From DASQZK01 sp963809925 (GTDB lineage: Bacteria > Bacteroidota > Bacteroidia > Bacteroidales > GCA-2748055), in NCBI GenBank assembly GCA_963809925.1, contig CAWELH010000005.1, positions 186,001-250,000 on the forward strand: DNA of 64,000 nt, written 5' to 3'. The notes beneath the pieces were generated by a model, which was not told the origin of the DNA, made no database searches, and was given only the letters and a program-made list of their open reading frames with translations. Shown here piece by piece: positions 45,519 to 55,080 of the stretch. Position 1 is the stretch's first letter. Every line of letters starts with the position of its first letter. A program made the position numbers and the translations under genes.

Positions 45519-46713
45519 ATGAAATATAATAAAATCCTTTTGATACTGGTGTGTTCGATATCTATGCCCAAAATAGCCCATACCCAGAGTATGCCTTCGT
45601 TTAAATCGGTTGAAATCGAAAAATCATGTTCCCTGCATCCCAAAATTTGTGATGTCGACCAGGACGGAATCAATGATATTGTAATGGTTTCTGATTATGT
45701 TGATGAGAAAGGGGACGACAGGGACAATTTCAAGAATCTCTGCTGGATAAAAGGTCCCTCATTTGAAAAGACGGAAATTGCCTCCATCAACTATCGTTCC
45801 TGCGGGATGGCTGTTACAACGATCGATCAAGATAATTTCCCCGATATTATTGGACTCGAAGATCTGGACGGTATCGATTCAAACGGGAACAGTACGCTGT
45901 TCGTATTCTATAATCCGGGAAGAACAAATTCTGACATGGAAACGTAAGGACCTCGGCAGGATGTGCTATGCAAAAGACATTGAAACCGGCGACCTGAACG
46001 GCGATGGCAGAAATGACGTCATTGTAAGGACGGATGACAGAAAAATACATCTTTATATACAAACAGCCGACGGTTGGAATCATACTGAAATCCAGCTGCC
46101 TCCCTTTGACGGTCTCGCTATTGCCGACCTTGACAATGACGGGGATAATGATATCGCTATTAACGGCATGTGGTTGGAAAATGAGAACGGTAACTGGACA
46201 AAACATGATTACGACAAGTCATGGTATACCCAGAAAACCGGTGAAAAGGGACAATGGATGGATAACAATACAAGAGTAGCCGCCGGAGATATTAATAATG
46301 ACGGATTGAATGATATCGTAATTAGTGAATCTGAACAGTACGGGCACCCGCTTACCTGGTTTGAGAATCCGGGTATGCCCGATACAAGCTCACATTGGCA
46401 GGCTCACATAATCAGCAATTTAGATCATCTTCATTCCTTACGTCTTGCAGATTTTAATGCTGACGGTAACCTTGACATAATGACAGGACGATTGATCTTC
46501 GGGGGCGATAATGTCGAGGATCCTCATCCAGTGATCATATACTACAATTCTGGTAGTGGCAGATACTGGCATCCACAGGTATTGAGCGAAAAAGGATGTT
46601 ATGGGGCCAATGTCGGAGATGTGGACGGCGATGGTGACATCGATGTGGTGTTCCCACGCAATTATGACCTGGGACCGGTGACCGTTTTTCTAAATCAGCA
46701 GAACGATCATTGA
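45519..46713 (+). CDS. Exported FG-GAP/VCBS-repeat beta-propeller protein, interrupted by a one-base frameshift
   Basis: The first frame (45519-45947) gives a signal peptide (ILLILVCSISMPKIAHTQ) and two calcium-loop repeats (DVDQDGINDI, TIDQDNFPDI), then stops. The second frame continues from about 45938 with five more repeats (DLNGDGRNDV, DLDNDGDNDI, DINNDGLNDI, DFNADGNLDI, DVDGDGDIDV). Joined, they give 397 residues with seven loops, a full seven-bladed propeller. The indel is near TCTGACATGG at about 45932-45941, where one extra base (or two missing) restores the frame. Likely a secreted binding protein; ligand unknown. Confidence 0.85.
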
Positions 46714-46775
46714 TCTGATATTGCAACCTTCGATCCGATACAGTCTGTGAAAACTTACAGGTTCAAAAACTTTTT

Positions 46776-46783
46776 TATCTTTG
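46776..46783 (+). promoter_or_regulatory. Promoter -7 element of the fluoride-responsive operon
   Basis: TATCTTTG is an exact TAnnTTTG match. Transcription would begin about 7 bases later, near 46790, at the first bases of the riboswitch aptamer. This agreement supports both calls. Confidence 0.6.
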
Positions 46784-46787
46784 CATA

Positions 46788-46838
46788 CCGGCAATGGGGT
46801 CTGCCTTAAACCGTCCGAACCGACTGATGACTCCTGTA
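46788..46838 (+). ncRNA. Fluoride riboswitch (crcB motif)
   Basis: The sequence GGCAATGGGGTCTGCC (46790-46805) is followed by TTAAACCGTCCGAACCGAC, then TGATGACTCCTGT (to 46838). This reproduces the crcB-motif layout: G-rich GATGG-like 5' arm, AAACC junction that forms the pseudoknot, and the TGATG...CTCCT 3' arm. It lies 31 nt before crcB, the standard target. Fluoride binding should permit expression of the exporter. TGTAAACAGATGTTACAG between aptamer and start may form part of the expression platform. Confidence 0.9.
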
Positions 46839-46869
46839 AACAGATGTTACAGATAAACTGTCACTGAAA

Positions 46870-47247
46870 ATGCTAAAAGTCATTCTTGCTGTAGGTACAG
46901 GAGGATTTATAGGAAGTGTTGGCCGGTTTTATCTTTCCCGGTATTTTCAAATTCTTGCCGGCTCGTCCTTTCCCCTTGGTACACTGATCGTTAATGTCGC
47001 CGGTTGTTTTCTTATCGGTCTTTTTTACGGAACATTCATGAAATACTCAGACCTGTCACCCGCCTGGCGTCTGTTCCTTACCACAGGCTTTTGCGGAGGT
47101 TTCACCACATTCTCAACCTTTTCGTATGAAAATATTGCTCTCTTGCGTGACGGGCAATATGTATTTTTCTTCAGTTACACCGGGGCAAGTCTTGTGATCG
47201 GCCTGATATTTACATTTCTGGGTTTGTTACTGTCAAAAGTTATCTGA
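46870..47247 (+). CDS. crcB: Fluoride ion channel CrcB/Fluc
   Basis: A 125-residue protein with four membrane helices. Family motifs: GGFIGSVGRFYLSRY (residues 11-25), LGTLIVNVAGCFLIGLFYG (the N of V-N lines the pore), and TGFCGGFTTFSTFSYE, with the F-T-T-F-S-T-F run that forms the Na+ site and fluoride track. Fluc proteins form dual-topology dimers that let fluoride out. The preceding fluoride riboswitch confirms the role. DUF190 follows 74 nt downstream, a common pairing. Confidence 0.97.
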   Translation: MLKVILAVGTGGFIGSVGRFYLSRYFQILAGSSFPLGTLIVNVAGCFLIGLFYGTFMKYSDLSPAWRLFLTTGFCGGFTTFSTFSYENIALLRDGQYVFFFSYTGASLVIGLIFTFLGLLLSKVI

Positions 47248-47321
47248 AAACTGTAAATTCACTAAGAAATATAAAAAAAGGGCGCAATACTGAAATTCAG
47301 GTCCGTTAAATCTTCGAAAAA

Positions 47322-47681
47322 ATGAATGCGCAAAAAAAAATAAGCAGGATCAGGATCTACATCAGTTCCACCGATAAATTCAAATATTCACCCTTGTATG
47401 AAGTCCTGGTATACATGGCCAAACGGCAAGGTATTTCCGGCGCTACGGTAGTACGTGGTGTGATGGGATACGGCTCCAGTAGTGAGATCCATTCTACAAA
47501 ATTCTGGGAATTGACCGAGAAGCTGCCGATGGTTGTGGAGATCGCCGATACATCAGACAAAATCGACAAATTCCTTGATATCATTACACCCATACTGGAG
47601 AAGCTTCGGTATGGATGCCTCGTTACGCGGGAAGAGATTAACCTCGTAATGCTTAAAACCGGTTTGAGAGGGAAAAAGTAA
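47322..47681 (+). CDS. DUF190 PII-like protein, fluoride-operon partner
   Basis: A 119-residue protein of the DUF190 family. The ferredoxin-like fold (related to PII signal proteins) is suggested by R-I-R-I-Y-I-S, GISGATVVRGVMGYGSSSEIH and LPMVVEIADTSDKIDKFL. It is commonly encoded beside crcB and thought to modulate or sense fluoride or nucleotide state, but no mechanism is established. Same strand as crcB and probably under the same riboswitch. A heptamer repeat array begins 23 nt after the stop. Confidence 0.9.
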   Translation: MNAQKKISRIRIYISSTDKFKYSPLYEVLVYMAKRQGISGATVVRGVMGYGSSSEIHSTKFWELTEKLPMVVEIADTSDKIDKFLDIITPILEKLRYGCLVTREEINLVMLKTGLRGKK

Positions 47682-47704
47682 ATAAAGCCTGCTGCTACCC
47701 ACTT

Positions 47705-47775
47705 CCGATTACCGACTACCGATTACGACTACCGACTACCGACTACCGACTACCGACTACCGACTACCGACTACC
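47705..47775. repeat. 7-bp tandem repeat, about ten units
   Basis: CGACTAC repeats head to tail, the first three units varying (CGATTAC, CGATTA), between the convergent DUF190 and aldo-keto reductase stops. It ends 11 bases before the reductase stop. Pure slippage-type array with no coding role seen. Confidence 0.9.
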
Positions 47776-47786
47776 CATCCTCTCTC

Positions 47787-48650
47787 CTATCCTCTAACAC
47801 TGGCTTCCGGAAACCTTTTCTGAATATCTTTCAGTTGTTCATAGTTTTCAATGCCCAGGGTAAAACAATCAAGAAAATCATGCCCGGTATGGAACTCAAG
47901 ACACTCATCCTTATGGTCGACAAGTTTTCCTGCGCCATAGACCTTCATACCAATGATGGCTTTACCGTTTTTCTTCATCCTGCTAAGTACCGAGGTGACG
48001 GTCGGAACATCGGAATCCATATAGGCGCCTCCGGGATTGAATCTTGCCAGGTCAACCTGCACCCAGGGTTCTTCGGCTGCAGTCTCCAATGCTCCCAATG
48101 AGTGACAGGAAATGCCCTGTGCTCTTACAATACCCTTTGCTCTGGCATCATCCAGTGCATCCATGGCCCCACGTAAATCCTTATTCCAGTTTGGATTTGT
48201 GATGGCATGAAGGAGAACAATATCAAGAAAGTCGGTATCAATTTCTTTCCTGAATCTGTCTATATCCGCATTCATTTCTTCGTAAGTTGATGCATGAGAC
48301 TTTGTTAGTATCACAACCTTTTCCCGTGGCACCTTTTTTAAAGCTTCCTTCATATGCGGGTGAGAGCCATACTGATCTGCAGAATCCCAGAAATTGATCC
48401 CTTCATCAAAGGCCGCTCTCAACATGTCTGAAAGCCCTTTAATACCCAACTGACGGGTTTGGTTTGAACTTTTTGCGTATCCGTTAGTTCCCGTTCCCAT
48501 AGCCATCCTCGACATCTTAATACCTGTATTACCGAGAGGCACGATATCGGAAACGTATTTTCGTTGGCTGCCGGCATAAAGATGATAGGGAAAAGAGGAC
48601 AAAAGAGCTGCACCCGCAAGGCTATACTTCAGAAAATGTCTTCGTTTCAT
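47787..48650 (-). CDS. Aldo-keto reductase with twin-arginine leader
   Basis: A 287-residue protein. The N-terminus (KRRHFLKYSLAGAALLSSF) is a Tat-like signal. The TIM-barrel AKR set follows: IPLGNTGIKMSRMAMGTG, F-W-D-S-A-D-Q-Y-G (catalytic Asp and Tyr), I-L-T-K-S-H (Lys) and V-L-L-H-A-I (His in place), all four present. Exported reductases of this type accompany sugar oxidation in Bacteroidota. The cofactor is presumably bound before export. The C-terminus is shorter than in cytosolic members. Same strand as cysK, 304 nt downstream of it, probably a separate unit. Confidence 0.88.
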   Translation of the reverse strand: MKRRHFLKYSLAGAALLSSFPYHLYAGSQRKYVSDIVPLGNTGIKMSRMAMGTGTNGYAKSSNQTRQLGIKGLSDMLRAAFDEGINFWDSADQYGSHPHMKEALKKVPREKVVILTKSHASTYEEMNADIDRFRKEIDTDFLDIVLLHAITNPNWNKDLRGAMDALDDARAKGIVRAQGISCHSLGALETAAEEPWVQVDLARFNPGGAYMDSDVPTVTSVLSRMKKNGKAIIGMKVYGAGKLVDHKDECLEFHTGHDFLDCFTLGIENYEQLKDIQKRFPEASVRG

Positions 48651-48954
48651 GGTAATTGGAATTAGTTGTTTGAAAATGAAACAATAACAATAGATGTTTG
48701 TTTATCAACGTCTTGCTATTTAACGCCTTTTAAACAACTTCCCTCACCCCGGTCAGGCGTGTATAATTCAATCCCGGAAAAAACCTAACCATTCAACGGA
48801 AGTCTGGCAAGCAATGTTTCTCGCTTAAATGTCACATTTTTTTTCTGAGATTGCAAATTCTGCACAATATTCATTTCCCGATATGCACGTCAATTATTCT
48901 TAACATGCAGGTATATCATTTGGAATAAGCTGAGGTCAGAACATTATGATGGCA
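48651..48954. other. Intergenic, nothing recognisable
   Basis: A 304-base gap between cysK and the reductase gene, AT-rich in the middle. No terminator, small gene or clear promoter was found. Confidence 0.4.
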
Positions 48955-49875
48955 TCACTCAAATAAGATTGTACTGAGATACCGTTCACCTGTATCAGGA
49001 AGGATGACCACGACAATTTTACCTGCATTTTCCGGAATATCAGCAACCGATAATGCTGCATAAAGGGCTGCTCCGCCTGAAATGCCAACAAAGATTCCTT
49101 CTTTCGAAGCCAAAGATCTTGCAGTTGCCACTGCTTCTTCGGCCGTAACTTTGATCACCCCGTCATAGGTCTTGGTATTCAGTACCTCCGGGATAAATCC
49201 GGCACCAATACCCTGGATTTTATGCGGGCCCGGATTGCCACCAGACAATACAGGTGAGCCTTCTGGTTCAACCGCATACGATTTCAGGGAAGCTTTCTTT
49301 TTTTTCAATGCTTCCGAAACTCCAGTTATTGTTCCGCCTGTACCAACTCCGGCAACAAGTATATCAATCGTCCCGCCGGTGTCTTTCCAGATTTCCTCTG
49401 CCGTTGTATCACGGTGTATCTGTGGATTCGCAGGATTTTTAAACTGCTGAGGAATAAAATGATCAGGGATTTCTCCGGCAATTTCAAGTGCCCTGGCAAT
49501 AGCACCTTTCATACCTTCCCCGGCCGGTGTAAGGACTATCTCTGCCCCAAAAACGTCAATAATTTTACGACGCTCCACGCTCATGCTTTCAGGCATGGTT
49601 AAGATTAGCCTGTAGCCTTTTGCGGCACTTACCATGGCGAGACCAATGCCCGTATTCCCACTGGTCGGCTCAATGATGACGGTACCCGGTTTAAGCAAGC
49701 CACGCCGCTCAGCATCATTTATCATTGACAATGCAATCCGGTCTTTTACCGATCCACCGGGGTTGAACGATTCCAGCTTGGCAATAACAGTAGCTTTAGT
49801 TTTATTAATTTGATTGATCCGTACCAGGGGTGTATTCCCTATGGTTTCAGTGATGTTATTATATATACCTGACAT
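48955..49875 (-). CDS. cysK: Cysteine synthase A (O-acetylserine sulfhydrylase)
   Basis: A 306-residue PLP enzyme. The PLP lysine is K44 in NPGGSVKDR; T71-S-G-N-T-G binds the substrate carboxylate, GVGTGGTITG (about 174-183) the cofactor phosphate, and GISGGAALYA lies near the C-terminus. It makes cysteine from O-acetylserine and sulfide. Length and motifs are those of CysK rather than CysM or cystathionine beta-synthase. Upstream is a long gap with no clear regulator. Confidence 0.96.
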   Translation of the reverse strand: MSGIYNNITETIGNTPLVRINQINKTKATVIAKLESFNPGGSVKDRIALSMINDAERRGLLKPGTVIIEPTSGNTGIGLAMVSAAKGYRLILTMPESMSVERRKIIDVFGAEIVLTPAGEGMKGAIARALEIAGEIPDHFIPQQFKNPANPQIHRDTTAEEIWKDTGGTIDILVAGVGTGGTITGVSEALKKKKASLKSYAVEPEGSPVLSGGNPGPHKIQGIGAGFIPEVLNTKTYDGVIKVTAEEAVATARSLASKEGIFVGISGGAALYAALSVADIPENAGKIVVVILPDTGERYLSTILFE

Positions 49876-50715
49876 AACCTTACTATTTTATATGAATATG
49901 ATTATTACTATGTGGCCGGTCTGTGCAAAACCTTCACACGATCGGTGCAGATTACAAGAATTTGAAAGCTTCATCACCAATCACTGCAACAACAGAAGCA
50001 TCCTCCGGAACACCCGGTAATGGTAAATTTGAATTTCCTGGTATAAATCGTTGCTGTAAAGCTGTACCCTATGGCAACCGGAAGGAATTCAACGAAATGA
50101 CCCGGCGATAATGTTATCAAAAAACGTTGATCTTGGAATTCATCTTCCATACGATATGGTTTGGTTAAAAAAAAACCCCTCACAATCGTGAAGGGCTGTA
50201 TAAATAAAAAATGTCATTTTTGTTTAAGACACCAGACTGCGATTGCCCCTCACCATTGAGAACCAGGGACAGCAACAGTTGCATACTTCAAGCGAGTGAA
50301 AAAGGACAATTCTCATATCTTTTGTTTGTAATCCCGGAAACTTCTTCAAAAATGATCTGTTTAGCTCACGGTCCAAGGTATAACACATCAGCGGTCATTT
50401 GGTTTAGACTGCTGGTGAGAATTCAGTTTTAAGATGTCATCGTTGTCCTTTTACATATCCCGTTCTAAATTACATTCTTCTCATTATCAGCAAGCTACAA
50501 ATAGAGGTGGAGAATCTAAAACTCATCGCTGAAATAACAGGTACAGGACAAAGGGGCATTCCGGTAAAGCAGATGAGAAGACCGGTCTGAATATCCCGAA
50601 GATGCAATAAAATTTAAGGCAAAATCACAGGCATAGTGCTGCCTGATGGACCGAAAATTGCCGATGGCTTGTGAATATTTCCATTAAGGGCCTGATCGTA
50701 ATACATTTCCAAATT
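49876..50715. other. 840-base intergenic region holding an isolated terminator
   Basis: No frame on either strand has recognisable content. The open frames near 49923-50183 run through or start inside a terminator stem. The region contains a strong minus-strand terminator (50170-50198) about 520 nt beyond the DsrE gene, so either a long 3' leader or an unrecognised small RNA ends there. Confidence 0.5.
50170..50198 (-). terminator. Strong intrinsic terminator, minus strand
   Basis: CCCTTCAC / GTGAGGGG form an 8-bp stem with one mismatch-type wobble and a 4-base loop, followed on the minus strand by nine T. No gene stop lies within 500 bases upstream on that strand. Confidence 0.85.
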
Positions 50716-51084
50716 CTAAAATGAGATGACCTTTGCTCCGCTTTTAAGATAATTGGAAAGAGGTTCTCCCATCGACCTTACATCAAAGCCCATTTCCGTC
50801 AGCCGGCCAGCTACGCCGAACATATTAGCACAGGTAATGCAGGCTTCGACAACGACCCCATCTTCCTGCATACTCCTGACTTTCGCACTTAACTTATCAT
50901 TCTGGGTAATCAGCTTTGCAGACGGACCCCAAATAACCAGTGTGACGTTTTCAAACCATTTGTTTCGTTTTGCTGCATGTGTGTACATAAAAACCATACT
51001 CATTGCAACTTCCGGGTCAGCACTTGACCACACCACAACCAGCTTATCCTGGGAGGAAACAGTTAGATTCTCTGCAGCTATCAT
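50716..51084 (-). CDS. DsrE-family protein
   Basis: A 122-residue single DsrE/TusD-like domain. It begins with KLVVVWSSADPEVA, followed by TLVIWGPSAKLI and EACITCANMFGVAG. Cys82 and Cys85 sit where the sulfur-carrier cysteine of DsrE/TusD proteins lies. Such proteins relay persulfide or act as small redox-linked carriers; this subgroup (often annotated DsrE family, YrkE-like) has no established partner. It follows the FkbM-type gene on the same strand. Neighbouring cysK is also sulfur-related, though separated by 840 nt. Confidence 0.8.
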   Translation of the reverse strand: MIAAENLTVSSQDKLVVVWSSADPEVAMSMVFMYTHAAKRNKWFENVTLVIWGPSAKLITQNDKLSAKVRSMQEDGVVVEACITCANMFGVAGRLTEMGFDVRSMGEPLSNYLKSGAKVISF

Positions 51085-51250
51085 AGTACAAAATCTTTTA
51101 TAATGGACGAATTTTGTGTAATAACAATCGTGAAGGCGAGTAGTTGTTATGAGAAATCAGGTAGACTCAGATTTTGCCAATGAAACGAATGACTACCTAA
51201 GTACCCCCGGAGAGAGACAAACCGGAACAGAATAAAATTAGGAATGCAGC

Positions 51251-52094
51251 TCAAATTGGAACAAACACAAAATTTGTATACAGGTCCCGGGTTTCAACAG
51301 GTGAATCCATTAATTCTCCCGAAGGATCCAGTATCATACAGTTATAGTCTATATCCACTGAAAAAATCGAATACCAGCTTGCGGTCTGAAAATTCTTTTG
51401 TTACCTGAGGAGAAACCTCAACCAGAATCAATGGTTTGAACCGCTTTATTGTTTCTTTCATTCCCCGAAGTGCAAAAATTTCAGCACCTTCGACATCAAT
51501 TTTAATCATTTTGATCCCATCAAGCATGTAATCCTTCAAAAAGTGGTCAAGATCAATCGCCGGAACATTCTCAATAACCCCGGATTCAGTATCATGATGA
51601 AAAATACTGGACATCCCTAGATTTTCCTGACTGGCAATATAAAACCGGAGAAGTGTTTCTCTGTCATAGACTGCTTTCCTGACGACACTGACATTTTCCA
51701 GCCCGTTCAAACCAATATTCTCCTCCAGGCGGTCAGCCACTCTTCTCACTGCTTCGAAGGCAATAACTTTACCCTTCCTTCCTGTTGCTTCGGAAGCTAC
51801 AAGAGTAAAACAACCCACATTCGCCCCAATGTCGAGAAAAACATCTCCCTCACTAAGCACTGACTTCACAAGACGGATACCTGCTTCATCATACACTCCA
51901 AAAAAAAATATATTCTGCTGGATCCACTCATCGAGATCAACTCTCATCCTGAATCGGCCAAGATATTGGGATGTGCTGCTTACGCCCCTGAAAATATTAT
52001 ACGGTCTGAAAAACCTTTTATAGAGACCAAAATAATACTTGCGTGTAAACGTTAAAGCGAAAAGCAGCCTGAATAATCTGGCGATGATGATCAT
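51251..52094 (-). CDS. FkbM-family methyltransferase, frame broken near the 3' end
   Basis: The open frame stops at 51342 after 250 residues. The next frame continues the protein convincingly (ILDPSGELMDSP ... LYTNFVFVP) to a stop at 51251. The frames join in a run of six T (plus-strand A 51361-51366); five T would give a continuous 280-residue protein. The SAM-binding motif is FLDIGANVGCFTLVA, with FEAVRRVADRLEENI, MIKIDVEGAE (FkbM-type post-motif) and LILVEVSP. FkbM proteins O-methylate sugars, hydroxyls or other small groups. GH31 precedes and DsrE follows on the same strand. Confidence 0.85.
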
Positions 52095-52140
52095 GATCTG
52101 TCAATGGTATCTAAAACCGACATAAGACACTAAGCCATAT

Positions 52141-54551
52141 TTATTTCCCGGGAAAAATCCTTGTTTTAAATTTCACCTTCCCGGCAAAGGGGTCTTTTTC
52201 AAGATTAAAGAACCCGTTTTTCTTCACCATTGTCAGAGGATGTAACACATTATCAGACGGCAGGCAAATTTTTCCTTTGGCATTCTGACTCGTCTTTGCA
52301 TAAACGACAAGATCCAGTTTCGACCAGTCCATATCCATGGTCGATTGTGCCAGTTTTATTTGTGGAATAACGGCTCCTTCTCTTACGAGGATAACCGCTT
52401 CGATCTCACCGGCTTTCAGCCGGTTCCATCCCTTATGATAAACTTCGCCGGTTTGGTAGTCAATCCAGTCGCCCCCGGGGAGGTATACATCCCGTTCCGG
52501 CACATCCTCGAACATTGGTGCTACGAGCATATCCGAGCCGAACATGTATTCATTGTCGACAAGCCATGCGCCAGGATCATCAGGAAATTCAATAAAGAGA
52601 GCGCGCACCATTGGAAGTCCTTTCTCCGTGCATTCTTTTGCCTGAGCATAGATGTAAGGCATCAGAATATATTTCATGTTATCAACAGTCCTGAAATAGT
52701 TATTAAAATCTTCGCCGTATTCCCAGGGTTCCTTTGGAGGTGCACCATGGCAACGGCTGTGTGATGACAGCATCCCGAAAGGAAGCCATCGGCGGTATAT
52801 ATCCTCGGGCGTAGGGTTCACAAAGCCGCCAATATCGTGACTCCAGAATGAGAAGCCACTGAGACCGAAAGATAAGCCGCCACGCAACTCTGCCTGCATG
52901 GCATCATCCGAGTTGGCTGCGTCTCCTCCCCAGTGCAGGGGAAAACGCTGACTCCCGGCCCATGCACTGCGCGCCCAGATGATATTTTCCCCGTTTACCT
53001 TCCTTGTAACATCCGCAACTGCTTTATTATAGCGCAACGGATATAGGTTATGTTCATAAAATCCCGTTTGGCCTGAGGCATAGATACCGGTAGCCGGTGC
53101 TGCTTCGCCAAAATCGACTTTGATGGCGCCAACGCCCATCTTCAGCAGGTTACCGATTTTTTCCTGGTACCAATCAACCGTGTTAGGGTTTGAAAAATCG
53201 AGTGTAGCATCCTCATAGGGCGTGTTTCCTTTCGCATCTTTTACATATAGCCCTTTTCAATGATCTCATTGTAAAGATTGTTCTTAGGTACGAAATAGGG
53301 AAGTTGCCAAAGTGAAATGTGGAAACCCTGATTTTTCAGATCTGCAATCATTTTCTCCGGATCCTGAAAGCGAGATTTAGAAAACTGGTAATCGCAGCGC
53401 CAGTCGGTTTCAAACCATCCGGTGTCGAAATGCAGAACATCCGAGGGGATTTTCTCTTCACGAAGGCGGGCAGCCACCTCACGGCCTTCCTGCTCGGAGA
53501 AGTACGTAATACGGCTCATCCACAGGCCGAAAGACCAGAGCGGAGGCATCGGTGCTTTGCCGGTAAGATTGGTGTATTCATCCAGAATATCGGCGGGCTT
53601 ACCAAGAAATACGAAAAGGTCCAGATTGTCGTCACCGATCATAAGTGAGCTGACGGCATTAAAATATTTCCCGAAATCGCAGGTAATGGGTGATGAGGTA
53701 TGCATGAAAACACCGTATCCCCTGCTGCTCATAAAGAAGGGAATGGGCTTATACATCGTTTCATTCTGCACCCCGTTGGCATCATCTGTCCATAAGACGA
53801 CTTTCTGCCCGCGCTTGTTAAACTGAGTGAAGGATTCACCACAACCGAAGATTTTTTCATCAGGGGAGAGAGTAAAAGCTGCGTTGAAACTCCTTGAATA
53901 ATCAGAGGCACGTCGAACATAAGAAAAAGGTAGCACTGGTGTGTATGTAGTTTTGCTGAAGTCAGTATTATTCACTGTTGACGTTAATAACCTGCCGTTT
54001 GCATCAAAAATTTTAATATGGAAGGGAGACGACTGAATCTCAACTTTACCGTACTTTCCTGTGAACATGTAACCATTACTGGTCTTTGTTGATTTCCACG
54101 ACGACCTGTCAACGGGCGCCTTCCCGTCAACGAGCATCAGCGACGGCTTTTCCATGGTGGCAGGCTGGCCGGAACTGGCTTCAATACGGATCGTTCTTGG
54201 TGATGAGAATTCAAGTTTAAATTCAAGTACCGGAGCCGCTGCATATTCATTCGTAGGGAATTCATTGGCAGGCACCCTGTGAAGCGTTCCGAGCGTATTA
54301 TCAAAGGCAAGACGGGTAAAAAATTCGTACCGGTGGTAAACCAGTTTCCCGGTTCCCGTAAGAGGATCAAAACTTGCCAGGCTATCGGCCAGGTAATACG
54401 TATTGGTGAAATCATGGAAGTCGCCGCTGATATCAACAACTTCGTTCATCAGGTACTGGGGATGCCCGGGTTGTTCGGGTTTCTGTGCTTTTATGGAAAG
54501 CGGGATACAGAATAATGCAACCCCTATTGTGAAGAACTTTGATCTGTTCAT
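52141..54551 (-). CDS. GH31 alpha-xylosidase/alpha-glucosidase (YicI-like), interrupted by a one-base frameshift
   Basis: Two frames together encode about 803 residues: signal peptide and N-terminal beta domains (54551-53244), then the catalytic barrel (52141 to about 53250). Frame one runs into EKGY-M-stop. Adding one T at about 53246-53249 (TATAT to TATTAT) gives GYYVKDAKGN and a continuous gene. Catalytic residues fit the YicI/XylS group: nucleophile Asp in KVDFGEAAP and acid/base Asp in W-G-G-D, with GFSFWSHDIGGF. It should release alpha-xylose or alpha-glucose from oligosaccharides such as xyloglucan fragments. Confidence 0.9.
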
Positions 54552-55080
54552 AGTAGTAGTATTTTAGTGAGCGTAGTTTTTGATATCCTTTAAGAGGTTG
54601 ACTAAAATAGCAATGATTTTCCTAAAAAAGAAAAAACATGGATGACTAGGTACCGTAAGTTTAAAACAGCGTGTCCAGAAAAGAGCCAAAAGGAAGAAAT
54701 TGCATCCGGCAAACAAGTACGTCTTCATTCTATATCATTAGATATGATGCAGGCGGAAAGCGCATAAGATATCTTCTGAACTGTATATTGATCGCAGGAA
54801 TTGCTAATTGTTGTCATGTTAGAATATTCTTGAAAGCACAGAAAGAAGACTCTCAGTCAGGTCAGGAAGGTAGTTCGCATGGAAAGTAAAATATATGACC
54901 TATAACATAAACTTCACATCAAAACAAAATGCAAATCCGTGTTGTTTATATAAAACTTCGCGGATAATTCTACCCGTGTTAAATATACAACCGACGGAGT
55001 AATTTACCTGACTGCTTCCCCTTAAATAAACTGTTATTGTAGTTATTGGAAATATCATTAACAAATGAAAGGAATCAGTC
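54552..55080. other. Intergenic, divergent promoter region
   Basis: A 529-base AT-rich gap between divergent GH31 and VOC genes. A 72-codon plus-strand frame (54671-54889) has no signal, motif or ribosome site and is not called. No repeat or terminator was seen. Confidence 0.45.

Noticed and set aside
49974..50183. 69-codon minus-strand frame
   Set aside because: Its start codon lies inside the stem of an intrinsic terminator and it has no recognisable content.
54671..54889. 72-codon plus-strand frame between GH31 and VOC genes
   Set aside because: No motif, no signal peptide and no ribosome site; composition is like the surrounding noncoding DNA.
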